From the NCBI GenBank assembly GCA_003857395.1, contig RPRC01000118.1, positions 1-26,595 on the forward strand: a DNA stretch of 26,595 bases, given 5' to 3'. Positions 1-8,745 of this stretch are shown one piece after another; within the stretch, counting starts at the first letter, position 1, and each line of letters starts with the position of its first letter. This DNA comes from Geobacter sp. GTDB lineage: Bacteria > Desulfobacterota > Desulfuromonadia > Geobacterales > Geobacteraceae. Under the pieces are notes generated by a model, which was given only the letters and a program-made list of their open reading frames with translations, was not told the DNA's origin and did no database searches. A program made the position numbers and the translations under genes.

Positions 1-113
1 TTGAAGCGGTGCGAAAGGGGCGGATTTGCTTTATGGGTGACGCTTTGTATCGCCCTGGACCGAGAATACCGGCGGGTATGGAAGAACTCGACCGCTGCGC
101 GAAGATGCCATGA
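1..113 (+). CDS. Periplasmic substrate-binding protein of a BtuF/FecB-type importer (3' end only)
   Basis: Only the last 36 or so codons are present, read in frame 3 and ending at TGA 111-113. The visible tail contains GDALYRPGPRIPAGMEEL, the kind of ending (ALYRPGPR..xGLEEL) typical of BtuF/FepB-like periplasmic binding proteins for corrinoids or ferric chelates. Its stop overlaps the start of the permease gene by 4 bases (ATGA), which implies translational coupling in one operon. The substrate cannot be told from this fragment. Confidence rests on the tail motif plus the two transporter genes that follow. Confidence 0.72.
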   Translation, partial: EAVRKGRICFMGDALYRPGPRIPAGMEELDRCAKMP

Positions 114-1084
114 AACGAGATAACCACTCGACTTTTCTCGTAGCAGCGGCACTGTGTGTCGCCTCTTTGTGCATCATTGCCATCTCGGTTGCCAGCGGTC
201 CGCGCTTATTGAATCCCTTCAGCATGGATAGCGAAACCTGTCGAATTCTTCTTACCCTCAGGCTGCCACGGACCGCTATCGCACTTCTTATGGGAGGCGC
301 TCTCGGAGCCTCGGGCGCCATACTTCAGGGAATCTTTCGCAATCCCCTTGCAGACCCTTACATTCTCGGCATTTCCAGCGGTGCGTCACTTGCAGCTTCG
401 TTCGGGCTGATGTTTGGCATTTCCCTGTTTACGTTAAGTGTTCCAATACTTGCGTTTATCGGTGCCATCGCAACAGGTGCGGCTGTTGTGATTCTGGGTC
501 ATGGGTGGAAAGGGTTACAACCTGAACGACTGCTTCTGGCAGGTGTAGGCATAGGATTCTTCCTCTCCGCTGTACTTATGCTGGTCATGACACTTTCCGT
601 GGATGACGGCCTCAGAAGGGCAGTACTCTGGATGTCCGGAGATCTCTCCATGGTTGACTGGGGCGTACTTCCCGTTGGACTCTCCTTCATAGTAACCGGG
701 CTGGGTCTTGCCTTGACAAGACGGAGAGGGCTGAACGCCTTGACGCTGGGAGATGATATTGCTCACAGTTTGGGCTTCAACCCGACACGGGAAAGACTCT
801 TTCTCTTTATTGCCGCTTCGTTCATGACTGCCGCATCGGTCTCCATGGGAGGAGTTGTCGGATTCATAGGGCTTGTCGTTCCCCATGTAGTCCGTCGCCA
901 TGTCGGCTCGGACGCAGCTGTTGTGCTGCCGCTCTCGGTAGTTGCCGGTGGCACCTTTCTCTGCCTTGCAGACGCTATCGGCAGAACCGTCGCAGCACCA
1001 TTGGAGCTTCCCGCCGGGGTTATCGCGGCACTTATCGGCGCCCCATATTTCATTTTTTTATTGGGGCAACGTAAAACACACTAA
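110..1084 (+). CDS. FecCD/BtuC-family ABC transporter permease
   Basis: A 324-residue polytopic inner-membrane protein of the FecCD/BtuC family, which forms the dimeric channel of importers for cobalamin, haem or ferric siderophores. The first membrane helix lies at about residues 9-30. The family hallmark GGALGASGAILQGIFRNPLA follows at about residues 61-80, and GGVVGFIGLVVPH, part of the region that contacts the ATPase, lies near residue 250. Length is normal for the family (320-350). The ATG overlaps the binding-protein stop by 4 bases and the ATPase gene follows 24 bases later, so binding protein, permease and ATPase form one operon. I see no cobalamin riboswitch or Fur box in the visible part, because the operon promoter lies outside the window. 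Corrinoid versus siderophore specificity is therefore open. Confidence 0.93.
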   Translation: MKRDNHSTFLVAAALCVASLCIIAISVASGPRLLNPFSMDSETCRILLTLRLPRTAIALLMGGALGASGAILQGIFRNPLADPYILGISSGASLAASFGLMFGISLFTLSVPILAFIGAIATGAAVVILGHGWKGLQPERLLLAGVGIGFFLSAVLMLVMTLSVDDGLRRAVLWMSGDLSMVDWGVLPVGLSFIVTGLGLALTRRRGLNALTLGDDIAHSLGFNPTRERLFLFIAASFMTAASVSMGGVVGFIGLVVPHVVRRHVGSDAAVVLPLSVVAGGTFLCLADAIGRTVAAPLELPAGVIAALIGAPYFIFLLGQRKTH

Positions 1085-1108
1085 CTGCTGATGCAGGAGA
1101 TGGTATCA

Positions 1109-1876
1109 ATGACCACACTTGAGTTCGCAAACGTTTCTTTTTCCTATGGCCCAAAAATCTTTATGGATCAGATGTCATTTTCTCTGGCTGAAGGCGAGCT
1201 GGTCGGACTGCTGGGGGCAAATGGAGCGGGGAAATCAACGCTGCTCAAGCTTGCGGCTGGCCTTCTTTCCCCTAAAAAAGGGAAAGTTATGGTTGGTTCA
1301 AAAGCTGTCGGCTCATACAGCGGCAAAGAACGGGCAAAACTCGTGGCATATCTTCCGCAGATACTTGATTTGCAGGCGCCCTTTCGTGTTGGCGAGCTCG
1401 TCAGGATGGGCGAGTATCCGCAAGAAGGATCCCAGCCACTCTCCGTAGAAGAAGCGCTTCGGATCGTCGGCCTGCAGGGGAAAGTAAATATGCACCTTGC
1501 CGAACTGAGTGGCGGCGAACGGAGACGGGCTTATATTGCCATGACTCTGGTGCAGGGCACCAGCGTGCTGCTTCTCGACGAACCTCTGGCGAGCCTCGAC
1601 ATCAAGTATCAGTTTGACCTCTATCGACTGCTCAAAGAGATTGTCCGCGACAAAGGAGTTTCCGTATTCATGTCTCTACACGATATCGGGATAGGCGCCA
1701 TGCTGGATCGGCTGCTTTTGGTGAAGGATGGACGTTTGATTGCTCATGGAGATCCCGAGAGCGTGCTCAGGGATGAAATAGTGCAGGACGCCTATGACCT
1801 GAATCATTCAATCGGCTTATATCTGGCAACAAATCGCACTCTGAGCCGAGCTCTTGCTGTTGCCGGTTTGCACTAA
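1109..1876 (+). CDS. ABC transporter ATP-binding protein, BtuD/FecE type
   Basis: Cytoplasmic ATPase that powers the permease encoded just upstream. With the chosen start it has 255 residues. Walker A GANGAGKST is at 36-44, the Q-loop glutamine in AYLPQ at 84, the signature LSGGERRR at 133-140, Walker B LLLDEP with the catalytic DE at 157-158, and the H-loop in SLHD further on. The ATG at 1109 is preferred over the in-frame ATG at 1091 because an AGGAG at 1095-1099 sits 9 bases before it, and because the protein then begins at the usual first beta-strand (TTLEFANVSFSYG). It is the last gene of the importer operon. No strong intrinsic terminator follows, only weak dyads at 1876-1909. Confidence 0.92.
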   Translation: MTTLEFANVSFSYGPKIFMDQMSFSLAEGELVGLLGANGAGKSTLLKLAAGLLSPKKGKVMVGSKAVGSYSGKERAKLVAYLPQILDLQAPFRVGELVRMGEYPQEGSQPLSVEEALRIVGLQGKVNMHLAELSGGERRRAYIAMTLVQGTSVLLLDEPLASLDIKYQFDLYRLLKEIVRDKGVSVFMSLHDIGIGAMLDRLLLVKDGRLIAHGDPESVLRDEIVQDAYDLNHSIGLYLATNRTLSRALAVAGLH

Positions 1877-2005
1877 GAGTCTGTCGGACTTCAGGCGCAA
1901 TTGGACTCTGCTACTGCTTGATTAGGTCCAGTTTTCTTCATGCCACTTTGCTGGCCGACAACTCTCCAGAAAAAATATCCGACCCGTGCCAGATTTCAGG
2001 GTGTT

Positions 2006-2027
2006 CATGACATTTTTTTACATGACA
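2006..2027 (+). promoter_or_regulatory. Direct repeat CATGACA x2 upstream of the cytochrome gene
   Basis: The heptamer CATGACA occurs at 2006-2012 and again at 2021-2027, separated by an A/T-rich 8-base run, about 70 bases before the P460-like gene. The 217-base interval 1877-2093 holds little else: weak dyads near 1876-1909 just after the ATPase stop, and no convincing sigma-70 or sigma-54 promoter. The repeat could be an operator, but two 7-mers in an A/T-rich spacer can occur by chance. Confidence 0.25.
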
Positions 2028-2093
2028 AATCCAATCCGGTTGCGGTAGTCTTTGTCTGCACCACCAGATTTTTACAACGTTGGGAGTACGTAC

Positions 2094-2567
2094 ATGAAAA
2101 AAACTATTCTGATGATGACGGTTGCGGCTTTTTTTGCGGCAGTTCCTGTTGCCATGGCAGCAGGATCCGTTTCCCTTCCCAAGGGGTATGAGAAGTGGGA
2201 AAAAAGCAAGCAGCAGATTGTGAATGACAAGAGATCGCTCTTTTACGGAATTCACTATACCTACGTGAACAGCAAGGCTCTGAAAACCTACAAGAAGAGT
2301 GGGCCGTATCCGGAAGGCAGCATGTTTGTCGTTGTCCAGTACGGCATTCGTCAGGAAGGCGGGAAGCCGGTACAGGGCAAGAAGTCGATGATCGTACTGA
2401 TGAAAAAGGACAAGCGCAATAAAGCGACCGGTGGCTGGCTCTTTGCCGGCTTTACCCCGCAGGGAAAACCGAGTGGCATCGATCCTGTCAAAAACTGCTA
2501 CGAATGCCACCTGAAGGAGGCTCCCGATCGGGACCTGGTTATTTCGAAGTATACGGATTTCCGGTAA
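2094..2567 (+). CDS. Exported monoheme cytochrome of the P460 type
   Basis: A 157-residue protein with a clear Sec signal peptide (MKKTILMM, then a hydrophobic stretch ending in AVPVAMAA near residue 22). A single haem c attachment motif, CYECH, lies at residues 135-139, only 18 residues from the C-terminus. The layout of a lysine-rich beta-type body, a GGWLFAGF segment and a late CxxCH is that of the cytochrome P460 family, whose studied members oxidise hydroxylamine or react with NO through a haem cross-linked to a lysine. That activity is not established here and the cross-linking lysine cannot be assigned by eye. The ATG at 2094 is chosen over the upstream in-frame ATG at 2052 because GGGAG at 2082-2086 is well placed and the signal peptide starts there. 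The gene stands alone and is followed by an intrinsic terminator. Confidence 0.82.
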   Translation: MKKTILMMTVAAFFAAVPVAMAAGSVSLPKGYEKWEKSKQQIVNDKRSLFYGIHYTYVNSKALKTYKKSGPYPEGSMFVVVQYGIRQEGGKPVQGKKSMIVLMKKDKRNKATGGWLFAGFTPQGKPSGIDPVKNCYECHLKEAPDRDLVISKYTDFR

Positions 2568-2577
2568 CAGTTTGGCC

Positions 2578-2609
2578 AAAAAAGCCCCTTTTTACGAGGG
2601 GCTTTTTTT
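2578..2609 (+). terminator. Intrinsic terminator after the P460-like gene
   Basis: AAGCCCC (2582-2588) pairs with GGGGCTT (2598-2604) across the 9-base loop TTTTTACGA. A run of A precedes the stem and seven T (2603-2609) end it. It begins 11 bases after the cytochrome stop and separates it from the kdsB promoter. The flanking A and T runs mean it could also act on the opposite strand. Confidence 0.9.
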
Positions 2610-2649
2610 CTATGAAATTCCTTTTGTCGATTTTCAATTTCATCTCTCC

Positions 2650-2679
2650 TTGACAGTTTGCCGGGTTTTGATGTAACGT
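2650..2679 (+). promoter_or_regulatory. Probable sigma-70 promoter for kdsB
   Basis: A perfect -35 box TTGACA (2650-2655) is followed after 18 bases by TAACGT (2674-2679), which matches only the outer positions of a -10 box. Transcription would start near 2686, some 35-50 bases before kdsB. It is the only good candidate after the preceding terminator. Confidence 0.55.
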
Positions 2680-2734
2680 TGTTCGTCCCACCGCATGAGC
2701 AGGGACAGACTCTATCCGAATGGCCCATTTTTCT

Positions 2735-3496
2735 ATGCGCGTAACTGCTGTTATCCCCGCCAGATATGCATCCACCCGATTTGAGGGAAAAGCCCTTGCC
2801 GACATCATGGGGAAGCCCATGGTGCAGCATGTCTATGAACGGACCTGCCGGGCAGCGCTTGTTTCCGAAGTAATTGTGGCCACTGATGATCCTCGTATTG
2901 AGGCTGCGGTCAAGGCCTTCGGTGGACGGGTCGAGATGACCTCGATCTCCCATGAAACGGGAACGGATCGGCTTGCCGAGGTCGCCGAGCGAATCGATTC
3001 GGAGATTATCGTCAATGTCCAGGGGGATGAGCCGCTCATCGAGCCGGCAATGATAGACGAGGCAATCCAGCCTCTTCTAGATGATGAAACCATTGTCATG
3101 GGTACGCTGAAATCCCGTGTCAGGAATCTCCATGATTTTCTGAGCCCGAACGTGGTTAAAGTCATTACCGATTGTAACGGATTTGCCCTCTATTTTTCTC
3201 GTTCGCCGCTGCCGTTTTTTCGGGACAAGTGGGACGATCTCAAGGATGAGGCTTTTGCATCCGGCAGGCTTCTCTGCTACAAACATGTCGGTATGTATGT
3301 GTATCGACGTGACTTCCTGATACGCTATGCACGCATGCCCCAGACACACCTGGAGCGTGCCGAGAAACTTGAACAACTTCGTGTTCTGGAAAACGGCTAC
3401 CGAATCAGGGTGGTTGAGACAGAATATGAATCCATAGGGGTGGATTCTCCTCCGGACCTGGAAAAGGTTCTCGAAAAACTGAGAAAGTCCCAGTAA
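2735..3496 (+). CDS. kdsB: 3-deoxy-manno-octulosonate cytidylyltransferase (CMP-Kdo synthetase)
   Basis: Couples CTP to Kdo, giving CMP-Kdo for lipid A/LPS core synthesis in the cytoplasm. The 253-residue protein starts with the nucleotidyltransferase signature [19 protein letters not shown] and carries [10 protein letters not shown] (metal/CTP site), SRSPLPFF and [10 protein letters not shown], all expected in KdsB, and its length is typical. The ATG at 2735 puts the first strand at residue 2 as in homologues. An in-frame ATG at 2720 would add five residues. Neither has a clear ribosome-binding site, so the start is uncertain by five codons. It is followed at 33 bases by pyrG, which makes the CTP it uses, and the Kdo-8-P synthase and phosphatase lie downstream. 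Confidence 0.95.
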   Translation: MRVTAVIPARYASTRFEGKALADIMGKPMVQHVYERTCRAALVSEVIVATDDPRIEAAVKAFGGRVEMTSISHETGTDRLAEVAERIDSEIIVNVQGDEPLIEPAMIDEAIQPLLDDETIVMGTLKSRVRNLHDFLSPNVVKVITDCNGFALYFSRSPLPFFRDKWDDLKDEAFASGRLLCYKHVGMYVYRRDFLIRYARMPQTHLERAEKLEQLRVLENGYRIRVVETEYESIGVDSPPDLEKVLEKLRKSQ

Positions 3497-3509
3497 GCTG
3501 GGACTTTCT
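3482..3509 (+). terminator. Perfect 12-bp hairpin enclosing the kdsB stop codon
   Basis: AGAAAGTCCCAG (3482-3493) pairs perfectly with CTGGGACTTTCT (3498-3509) around the loop TAAG, so the kdsB TAA lies in the loop. The tail is only moderately T-rich, so it may be a weak terminator or a 3'-end stabiliser that tunes expression between kdsB and pyrG. pyrG follows within 20 bases with no evident promoter, which argues for partial read-through. Confidence 0.6.
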
Positions 3510-3516
3510 TCATTAA

Positions 3517-5130
<1,614 letters not shown>

Positions 5131-5161
5131 GTCCGGATTCGCTGAAAGAATGGGAGAGACA

Positions 5162-5980
5162 GTGGTCAAAGAAATACACATCGGAAATGTGAAAATTGGC
5201 GGCAACAGGCCTCTGGTACTGATCGCCGGCCCGTGCGTTATCGAGAGTGAGTCCCTCACGCTCCATGCCGCCGAGCGACTGATGACCATCTGTAATGGCA
5301 TTGCGATGCCTCTTGTTTTTAAGGCCTCCTACGACAAGGCCAACCGGACATCGGCCACCTCATTCCGGGGGCCGGGAATGCGGGAGGGTCTCCAGATTCT
5401 CGCCAAGGTCAAAGAGTCCCTCGGGCTTCCGATTCTGACCGATGTGCATTCCATCGAGGAAATAGGACCGGTTGCCGAAATAGCCGACGTTCTTCAGATC
5501 CCGGCCTTCCTCTGCCGGCAAACCGATCTGATTGATGCGGCTGCCAGAAGTGGCCGGGTCATCAATATCAAGAAAGGCCAGTTCCTGGCACCATGGGATA
5601 TGCGCAATGTCGTTGACAAGGCTCTTTCCACGGGCAATTCACAGATTATCCTTACGGAACGGGGTGCCAGTTTCGGTTATAATAATCTGGTATCAGATAT
5701 GAGGAGCCTGCCCATCATGCGGAAGACCGGCTATCCGGTTGTGTTTGACGCAACCCATAGCGTTCAGCTTCCCGGAGGCCTGGGCGGCGTTTCAGGCGGT
5801 CAACGTGAGTTTGTAGAGTACTTGTCACGGGCGGCTGTCGCAACCGGGGTGGACGGAATTTTTCTGGAAGTTCACGAGGATCCCGAGAATGCGCTGTGTG
5901 ATGGACCAAACTCCATCAAGCTCGCTGACCTTCCCCCATTGCTGAAAAAACTGAAGGCCATTGACGCGATCATCAAGTAG
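5162..5980 (+). CDS. kdsA: 3-deoxy-8-phosphooctulonate synthase (Kdo-8-P synthase)
   Basis: Condenses phosphoenolpyruvate with arabinose-5-phosphate to give Kdo-8-phosphate. Recognised by [55 protein letters not shown] and FDATHSVQ. The Cys in AGPC (residue 25) is the ligand that marks the metal-dependent class; the metal-independent class has Asn there. Start: GTG at 5162 has GGGAGAG just upstream and gives a family-like N-terminus (MVKEIHIGN, 272 residues). The in-frame ATGs at 5150 and 5114 are alternatives, the latter overlapping pyrG. It is followed by an intrinsic terminator-like structure before kdsD. Confidence 0.96.
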   Translation: MVKEIHIGNVKIGGNRPLVLIAGPCVIESESLTLHAAERLMTICNGIAMPLVFKASYDKANRTSATSFRGPGMREGLQILAKVKESLGLPILTDVHSIEEIGPVAEIADVLQIPAFLCRQTDLIDAAARSGRVINIKKGQFLAPWDMRNVVDKALSTGNSQIILTERGASFGYNNLVSDMRSLPIMRKTGYPVVFDATHSVQLPGGLGGVSGGQREFVEYLSRAAVATGVDGIFLEVHEDPENALCDGPNSIKLADLPPLLKKLKAIDAIIK

Positions 5981-5993
5981 CTGTGAAGACTCA

Positions 5994-6034
5994 GGGGTAA
6001 GAAATGGCGTAAAACGCCTACTTGCTCCTTTTTT
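5994..6034 (+). terminator. Bipartite intrinsic terminator or attenuator between kdsA and kdsD
   Basis: GGGGTAAG (5994-6001) can pair with CTTGCTCC (6021-6028) with two G-U wobbles. Inside it GGCGT (6006-6010) pairs with ACGCC (6014-6018) over an AAA loop. Six T (6029-6034) follow at once. kdsD starts only 20 bases later, leaving no room for a separate promoter, so it probably terminates only part of the transcripts. Confidence 0.65.
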
Positions 6035-6053
6035 GGATAGAGAGGTGGACGTT

Positions 6054-7019
6054 GTGATTCTGGAAGAGGCGAAAAGAGTAATACGAGTCGAGGCCGAGGC
6101 GCTTTTGGCTCTGGCTGATTCCCTGAATGGTGAATTCGCCAAAGCAGTGGACATGATCATTTCCTCTCATGGGCGTGTTGTTGTGACAGGGATGGGCAAG
6201 TCTGGAATTATCTGCCAGAAAATAGCTTCAACCCTTTCTTCAACGGGAACCCCAGCGTTCTTTCTGCATCCTGCCGAAGGTATCCATGGGGATCTCGGCA
6301 TGATCATGAAGGGAGACGTGGTAATCGCCGTATCGAACAGCGGCGAAACGGAAGAAGTCATTCGCATCCTGCCGGTAATTAAGCGAATCGGGGCAAAGCT
6401 CATTTCCATGTCGGGAAATGGTGCCTCTACCCTGGCCAAGGTGGCGGATGTCTTCCTCGAGATAGCTATCAAGGAGGAGGCCTGTCCTCTTGGTCTTGCA
6501 CCGACAGCATCGACAACGGCCACTCTGGCCATGGGCGATGCCCTTGCGGTCGCCCTTCTCGTTACCAGGGGCTTCAAGGCGGAAGATTTCGCCCTGTTCC
6601 ATCCTGGTGGGGCGCTGGGTAAAAAGCTCATTCTGCGGGTCGAGGACCTGATGCATGCTGGAGATGCCGTGCCGCTGGTCTCCGAAGAAGTCCTGATGCG
6701 GGAAGCGATTTTCGTAATTACCTCCCGCGGTCTCGGGATCACGGGCGTTGTGGATTCCGCTGGATCTCTGCTGGGTGTTATTACTGACGGGGATCTGAGG
6801 AGAGCTCTTGAGAAAGGTTCTGATATCCTGAACGCGACAGCGGGTGACCTGATGTCCCGGAACCCGAAAAAAATCGCGGCGGGAGATCTGGCGGCCAAGG
6901 CCCTGCAGCGTATGGAAGAGCACTCGATAACCTCGCTCTTTGTTTTTACCGATACCTCCGCAGATCAGCCGGTCGGTATAATACATCTTCATGATCTGTT
7001 GAAGGCAGGACTTGCATGA
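6054..7019 (+). CDS. kdsD: Arabinose-5-phosphate isomerase, KpsF/GutQ family
   Basis: Interconverts ribulose-5-phosphate and arabinose-5-phosphate, supplying KdsA. The protein has 321 residues. An N-terminal SIS sugar-isomerase domain carries GRVVVTGMGKSG at 40-51, the conserved HPAEGIHGDLGM at 72-83 and SNSGETEE at 94-101, followed by FHPGGALG near 182-189. Two CBS domains fill the remainder (about 195-321). GTG at 6054 is chosen because AGAGG (6041-6045) sits 8 bases before it and the protein then has family length. Reading further upstream would run into the terminator hairpin and back into kdsA. The stop overlaps the kdsC ATG (ATGA), so the isomerase and phosphatase are translationally coupled. 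Confidence 0.95.
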   Translation: MILEEAKRVIRVEAEALLALADSLNGEFAKAVDMIISSHGRVVVTGMGKSGIICQKIASTLSSTGTPAFFLHPAEGIHGDLGMIMKGDVVIAVSNSGETEEVIRILPVIKRIGAKLISMSGNGASTLAKVADVFLEIAIKEEACPLGLAPTASTTATLAMGDALAVALLVTRGFKAEDFALFHPGGALGKKLILRVEDLMHAGDAVPLVSEEVLMREAIFVITSRGLGITGVVDSAGSLLGVITDGDLRRALEKGSDILNATAGDLMSRNPKKIAAGDLAAKALQRMEEHSITSLFVFTDTSADQPVGIIHLHDLLKAGLA

Positions 7020-7537
7020 TGAAATTGAGAATAGCTCCTATCAGGCTGCTTCTTCTTGATGTTGACGGAGTGCTCACTGATGGCCGGATTGTTTTCGATT
7101 CCAATGGGGTTGAAAGCAAGTTTTTCAACGTGAAGGATGGTCACGGGATAAAGATGCTGCAGCGGGCTGGGATAACTGTTGGTATAATCTCCGGCAGGGA
7201 ATCAAAGGTAGCTGCCAACCGGGCGGCCGAACTGGGAATTGAACACGTATATCAAAAATCTTTGGACAAGATGATCCCTTACCGGGATGTCCTTGAGAAA
7301 ACAGGTTTCAGCGATCATCAGGTCGCCTTTATGGGCGATGATATCATTGACCTGCCGCTCCTTCGTCGGGTCGGCTTTGCCGCGGCTCCGGCCGATGCCG
7401 TTTCAGACGTACTTCCCCATGTTCACTTCGTAACAAAAAACAGGGGCGGATGGGGAGCTGTGCGCGAAGTCTGTGACCTTATTTTAAAAGAGCAGTCTGC
7501 TTGGGAGATGGTTACTGCCAGGTATTTTCTTCTCTGA
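7016..7537 (+). CDS. kdsC: 3-deoxy-8-phosphooctulonate phosphatase (Kdo-8-P phosphatase)
   Basis: HAD-superfamily hydrolase that dephosphorylates Kdo-8-P to Kdo. The 173-residue protein has HAD motif I LLLLDVDGVLTDG (Asp15 nucleophile, Asp17), motif II in IISGRES, a conserved Lys in YQKSLDK and the metal-binding MGDDIIDLPLL. It lacks a cap domain, as expected for the tetrameric KdsC type. Tandem ATGs occur at 7016 and 7019. The first overlaps the kdsD stop by 4 bases, with GGCAGGA upstream. It is the last gene before an independent promoter, so the Kdo operon probably ends here, although no clear terminator is visible in 7538-7624. Confidence 0.95.
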   Translation: MMKLRIAPIRLLLLDVDGVLTDGRIVFDSNGVESKFFNVKDGHGIKMLQRAGITVGIISGRESKVAANRAAELGIEHVYQKSLDKMIPYRDVLEKTGFSDHQVAFMGDDIIDLPLLRRVGFAAAPADAVSDVLPHVHFVTKNRGGWGAVREVCDLILKEQSAWEMVTARYFLL

Positions 7538-7624
7538 AATCCTCTCTTATGTGGACAATTTGTGGTGCCGCACAAGTCTGTTTCAATCTCTATGCCAAGA
7601 TTTTATTTTCCGGCAAAAATCTGC

Positions 7625-7653
7625 TTTACACTCATTTTTTATGATGCTATACT
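7625..7653 (+). promoter_or_regulatory. Strong sigma-70 promoter immediately before lptC
   Basis: TTTACA (7625-7630), a 17-base spacer, then TATACT (7648-7653), which is close to consensus in both boxes and ideal in spacing. A start about 6-8 bases after the -10 box would fall near 7659-7661, only 4-6 bases ahead of the lptC ATG at 7665, so the transcript would have almost no leader. It would serve lptCAB and probably rpoN and genes beyond. Confidence 0.75.
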
Positions 7654-7664
7654 CAGCCTGAAAT

Positions 7665-8237
7665 ATGCAGAAATTCAATAAAATCAAGCAGGTTCTGGCT
7701 TTCGTCGTCATCGCTGCGGCTTCCTATCTTACGGTGGTTATTGCATTGAAGTACCACCGTCTGAAGAGTCCCGTCGAGATGTTGTCCGATCTTCCCAAAA
7801 ACATAGACCTCTCTTTGCAGAAGGTGCATTATACCAATACGAAGGATGGCGTCCTTCAGTGGGATTTGCTTGCACACAAGGTTGACTATTATAATGATTC
7901 CGGGGTTATCCGGTTTACCCAGGCAGAAATGGTCCTTTTCGGAAAAGGTGGTTCCGGTAAATATTCCCTGGTGGCCGATACGGCGGACTATCACAAGAAG
8001 TCTGGTGATGTGAAACTCGTTGGGAACATTACTGCGACCAATGAATCGGGAATGACGTTTTCCACCGGCCACCTTCAATACTCAGCATCTCGTTCACTCG
8101 TGTCCACTGCCGATAAAGTTCGGCTGGTGGATGCCTCCATGTCTGTTGAGGGTGCTGGGATGGAACTCAGGTTGGACACCAGAAAATTGAGGGTGTTACA
8201 TAATGTCACCGCGGTCATACGGACCCGAAAGAACTGA
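7665..8237 (+). CDS. lptC: LPS export protein LptC
   Basis: A 190-residue bitopic inner-membrane protein that links the LptB2FG transporter to the periplasmic LptA bridge. One N-terminal membrane helix (about residues 10-29, QVLAFVVIAAASYLTVVIA) is followed by a periplasmic beta-rich LptC/OstA-like domain with the repeated pattern DLLAHKVDYYNDSG...ADTADYHKKSGDVKLVGN. An in-frame TGA at 7659-7661 rules out an upstream start, so ATG 7665 is the only one that keeps the anchor. There is no Shine-Dalgarno sequence before it. Sequence identity within LptC is always low. The call rests on length, topology, fold pattern and its place directly before lptA and lptB. Confidence 0.9.
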   Translation: MQKFNKIKQVLAFVVIAAASYLTVVIALKYHRLKSPVEMLSDLPKNIDLSLQKVHYTNTKDGVLQWDLLAHKVDYYNDSGVIRFTQAEMVLFGKGGSGKYSLVADTADYHKKSGDVKLVGNITATNESGMTFSTGHLQYSASRSLVSTADKVRLVDASMSVEGAGMELRLDTRKLRVLHNVTAVIRTRKN

Positions 8238-8238
8238 T

Positions 8239-8745
8239 ATGAATAGAATTGTTGGAATCGTATGCATGCTGCTCCTGGTTACGGGAGCCTATTCTTTTGC
8301 GGCAGAACAGCGGAAAGATTCCGGCGGGCAACCGATCGAGATCAAATCGAATGAACTCCAGGCTGATACAAAAGCCAGAACCGCAACTTTTCTGGGTAAA
8401 GTGGTTGCGAAGCAGGACACTATTACGATCCATACTGACAGGCTGGTTGTCCGCTATGCAGAAAAGGGCGGTGATGTTGAAAAAGTTGAGGCTTTTGGCA
8501 ATGTGCGCATTGTTCAGGAGAACCGCATCGGGACAGCGCAGCATGCAGTTTATAATACGAAAGACGGGAAAATAGTCCTGACGGGATCACCGAAAGTTGT
8601 CCAGGGAAAGGACATGGTTTCCGGAAGCGAGATTACCTATTTTGTGAATGAGGAGAAAAGTGTGGTGACCGGCACATCGGAAACGCGGGTCGAGGCGGTA
8701 ATCTATCCGAAAGGGAAGGGGCGGAATGACGCAGCAAAGCCATAA
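8239..8745 (+). CDS. lptA: LPS transport periplasmic protein LptA
   Basis: A 168-residue exported protein that forms the LPS bridge across the periplasm. The signal peptide is [22 protein letters not shown]. The OstA-like jellyroll follows with [38 protein letters not shown] and [11 protein letters not shown], matching the typical LptA repeat spacing. The ATG at 8239 comes one base after the lptC stop. An in-frame ATG at 8203 would place 12 extra residues before the signal peptide and lies inside lptC. Its 3' end overlaps lptB by 20 bases, so the three lpt genes are tightly coupled. Confidence 0.93.
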   Translation: MNRIVGIVCMLLLVTGAYSFAAEQRKDSGGQPIEIKSNELQADTKARTATFLGKVVAKQDTITIHTDRLVVRYAEKGGDVEKVEAFGNVRIVQENRIGTAQHAVYNTKDGKIVLTGSPKVVQGKDMVSGSEITYFVNEEKSVVTGTSETRVEAVIYPKGKGRNDAAKP

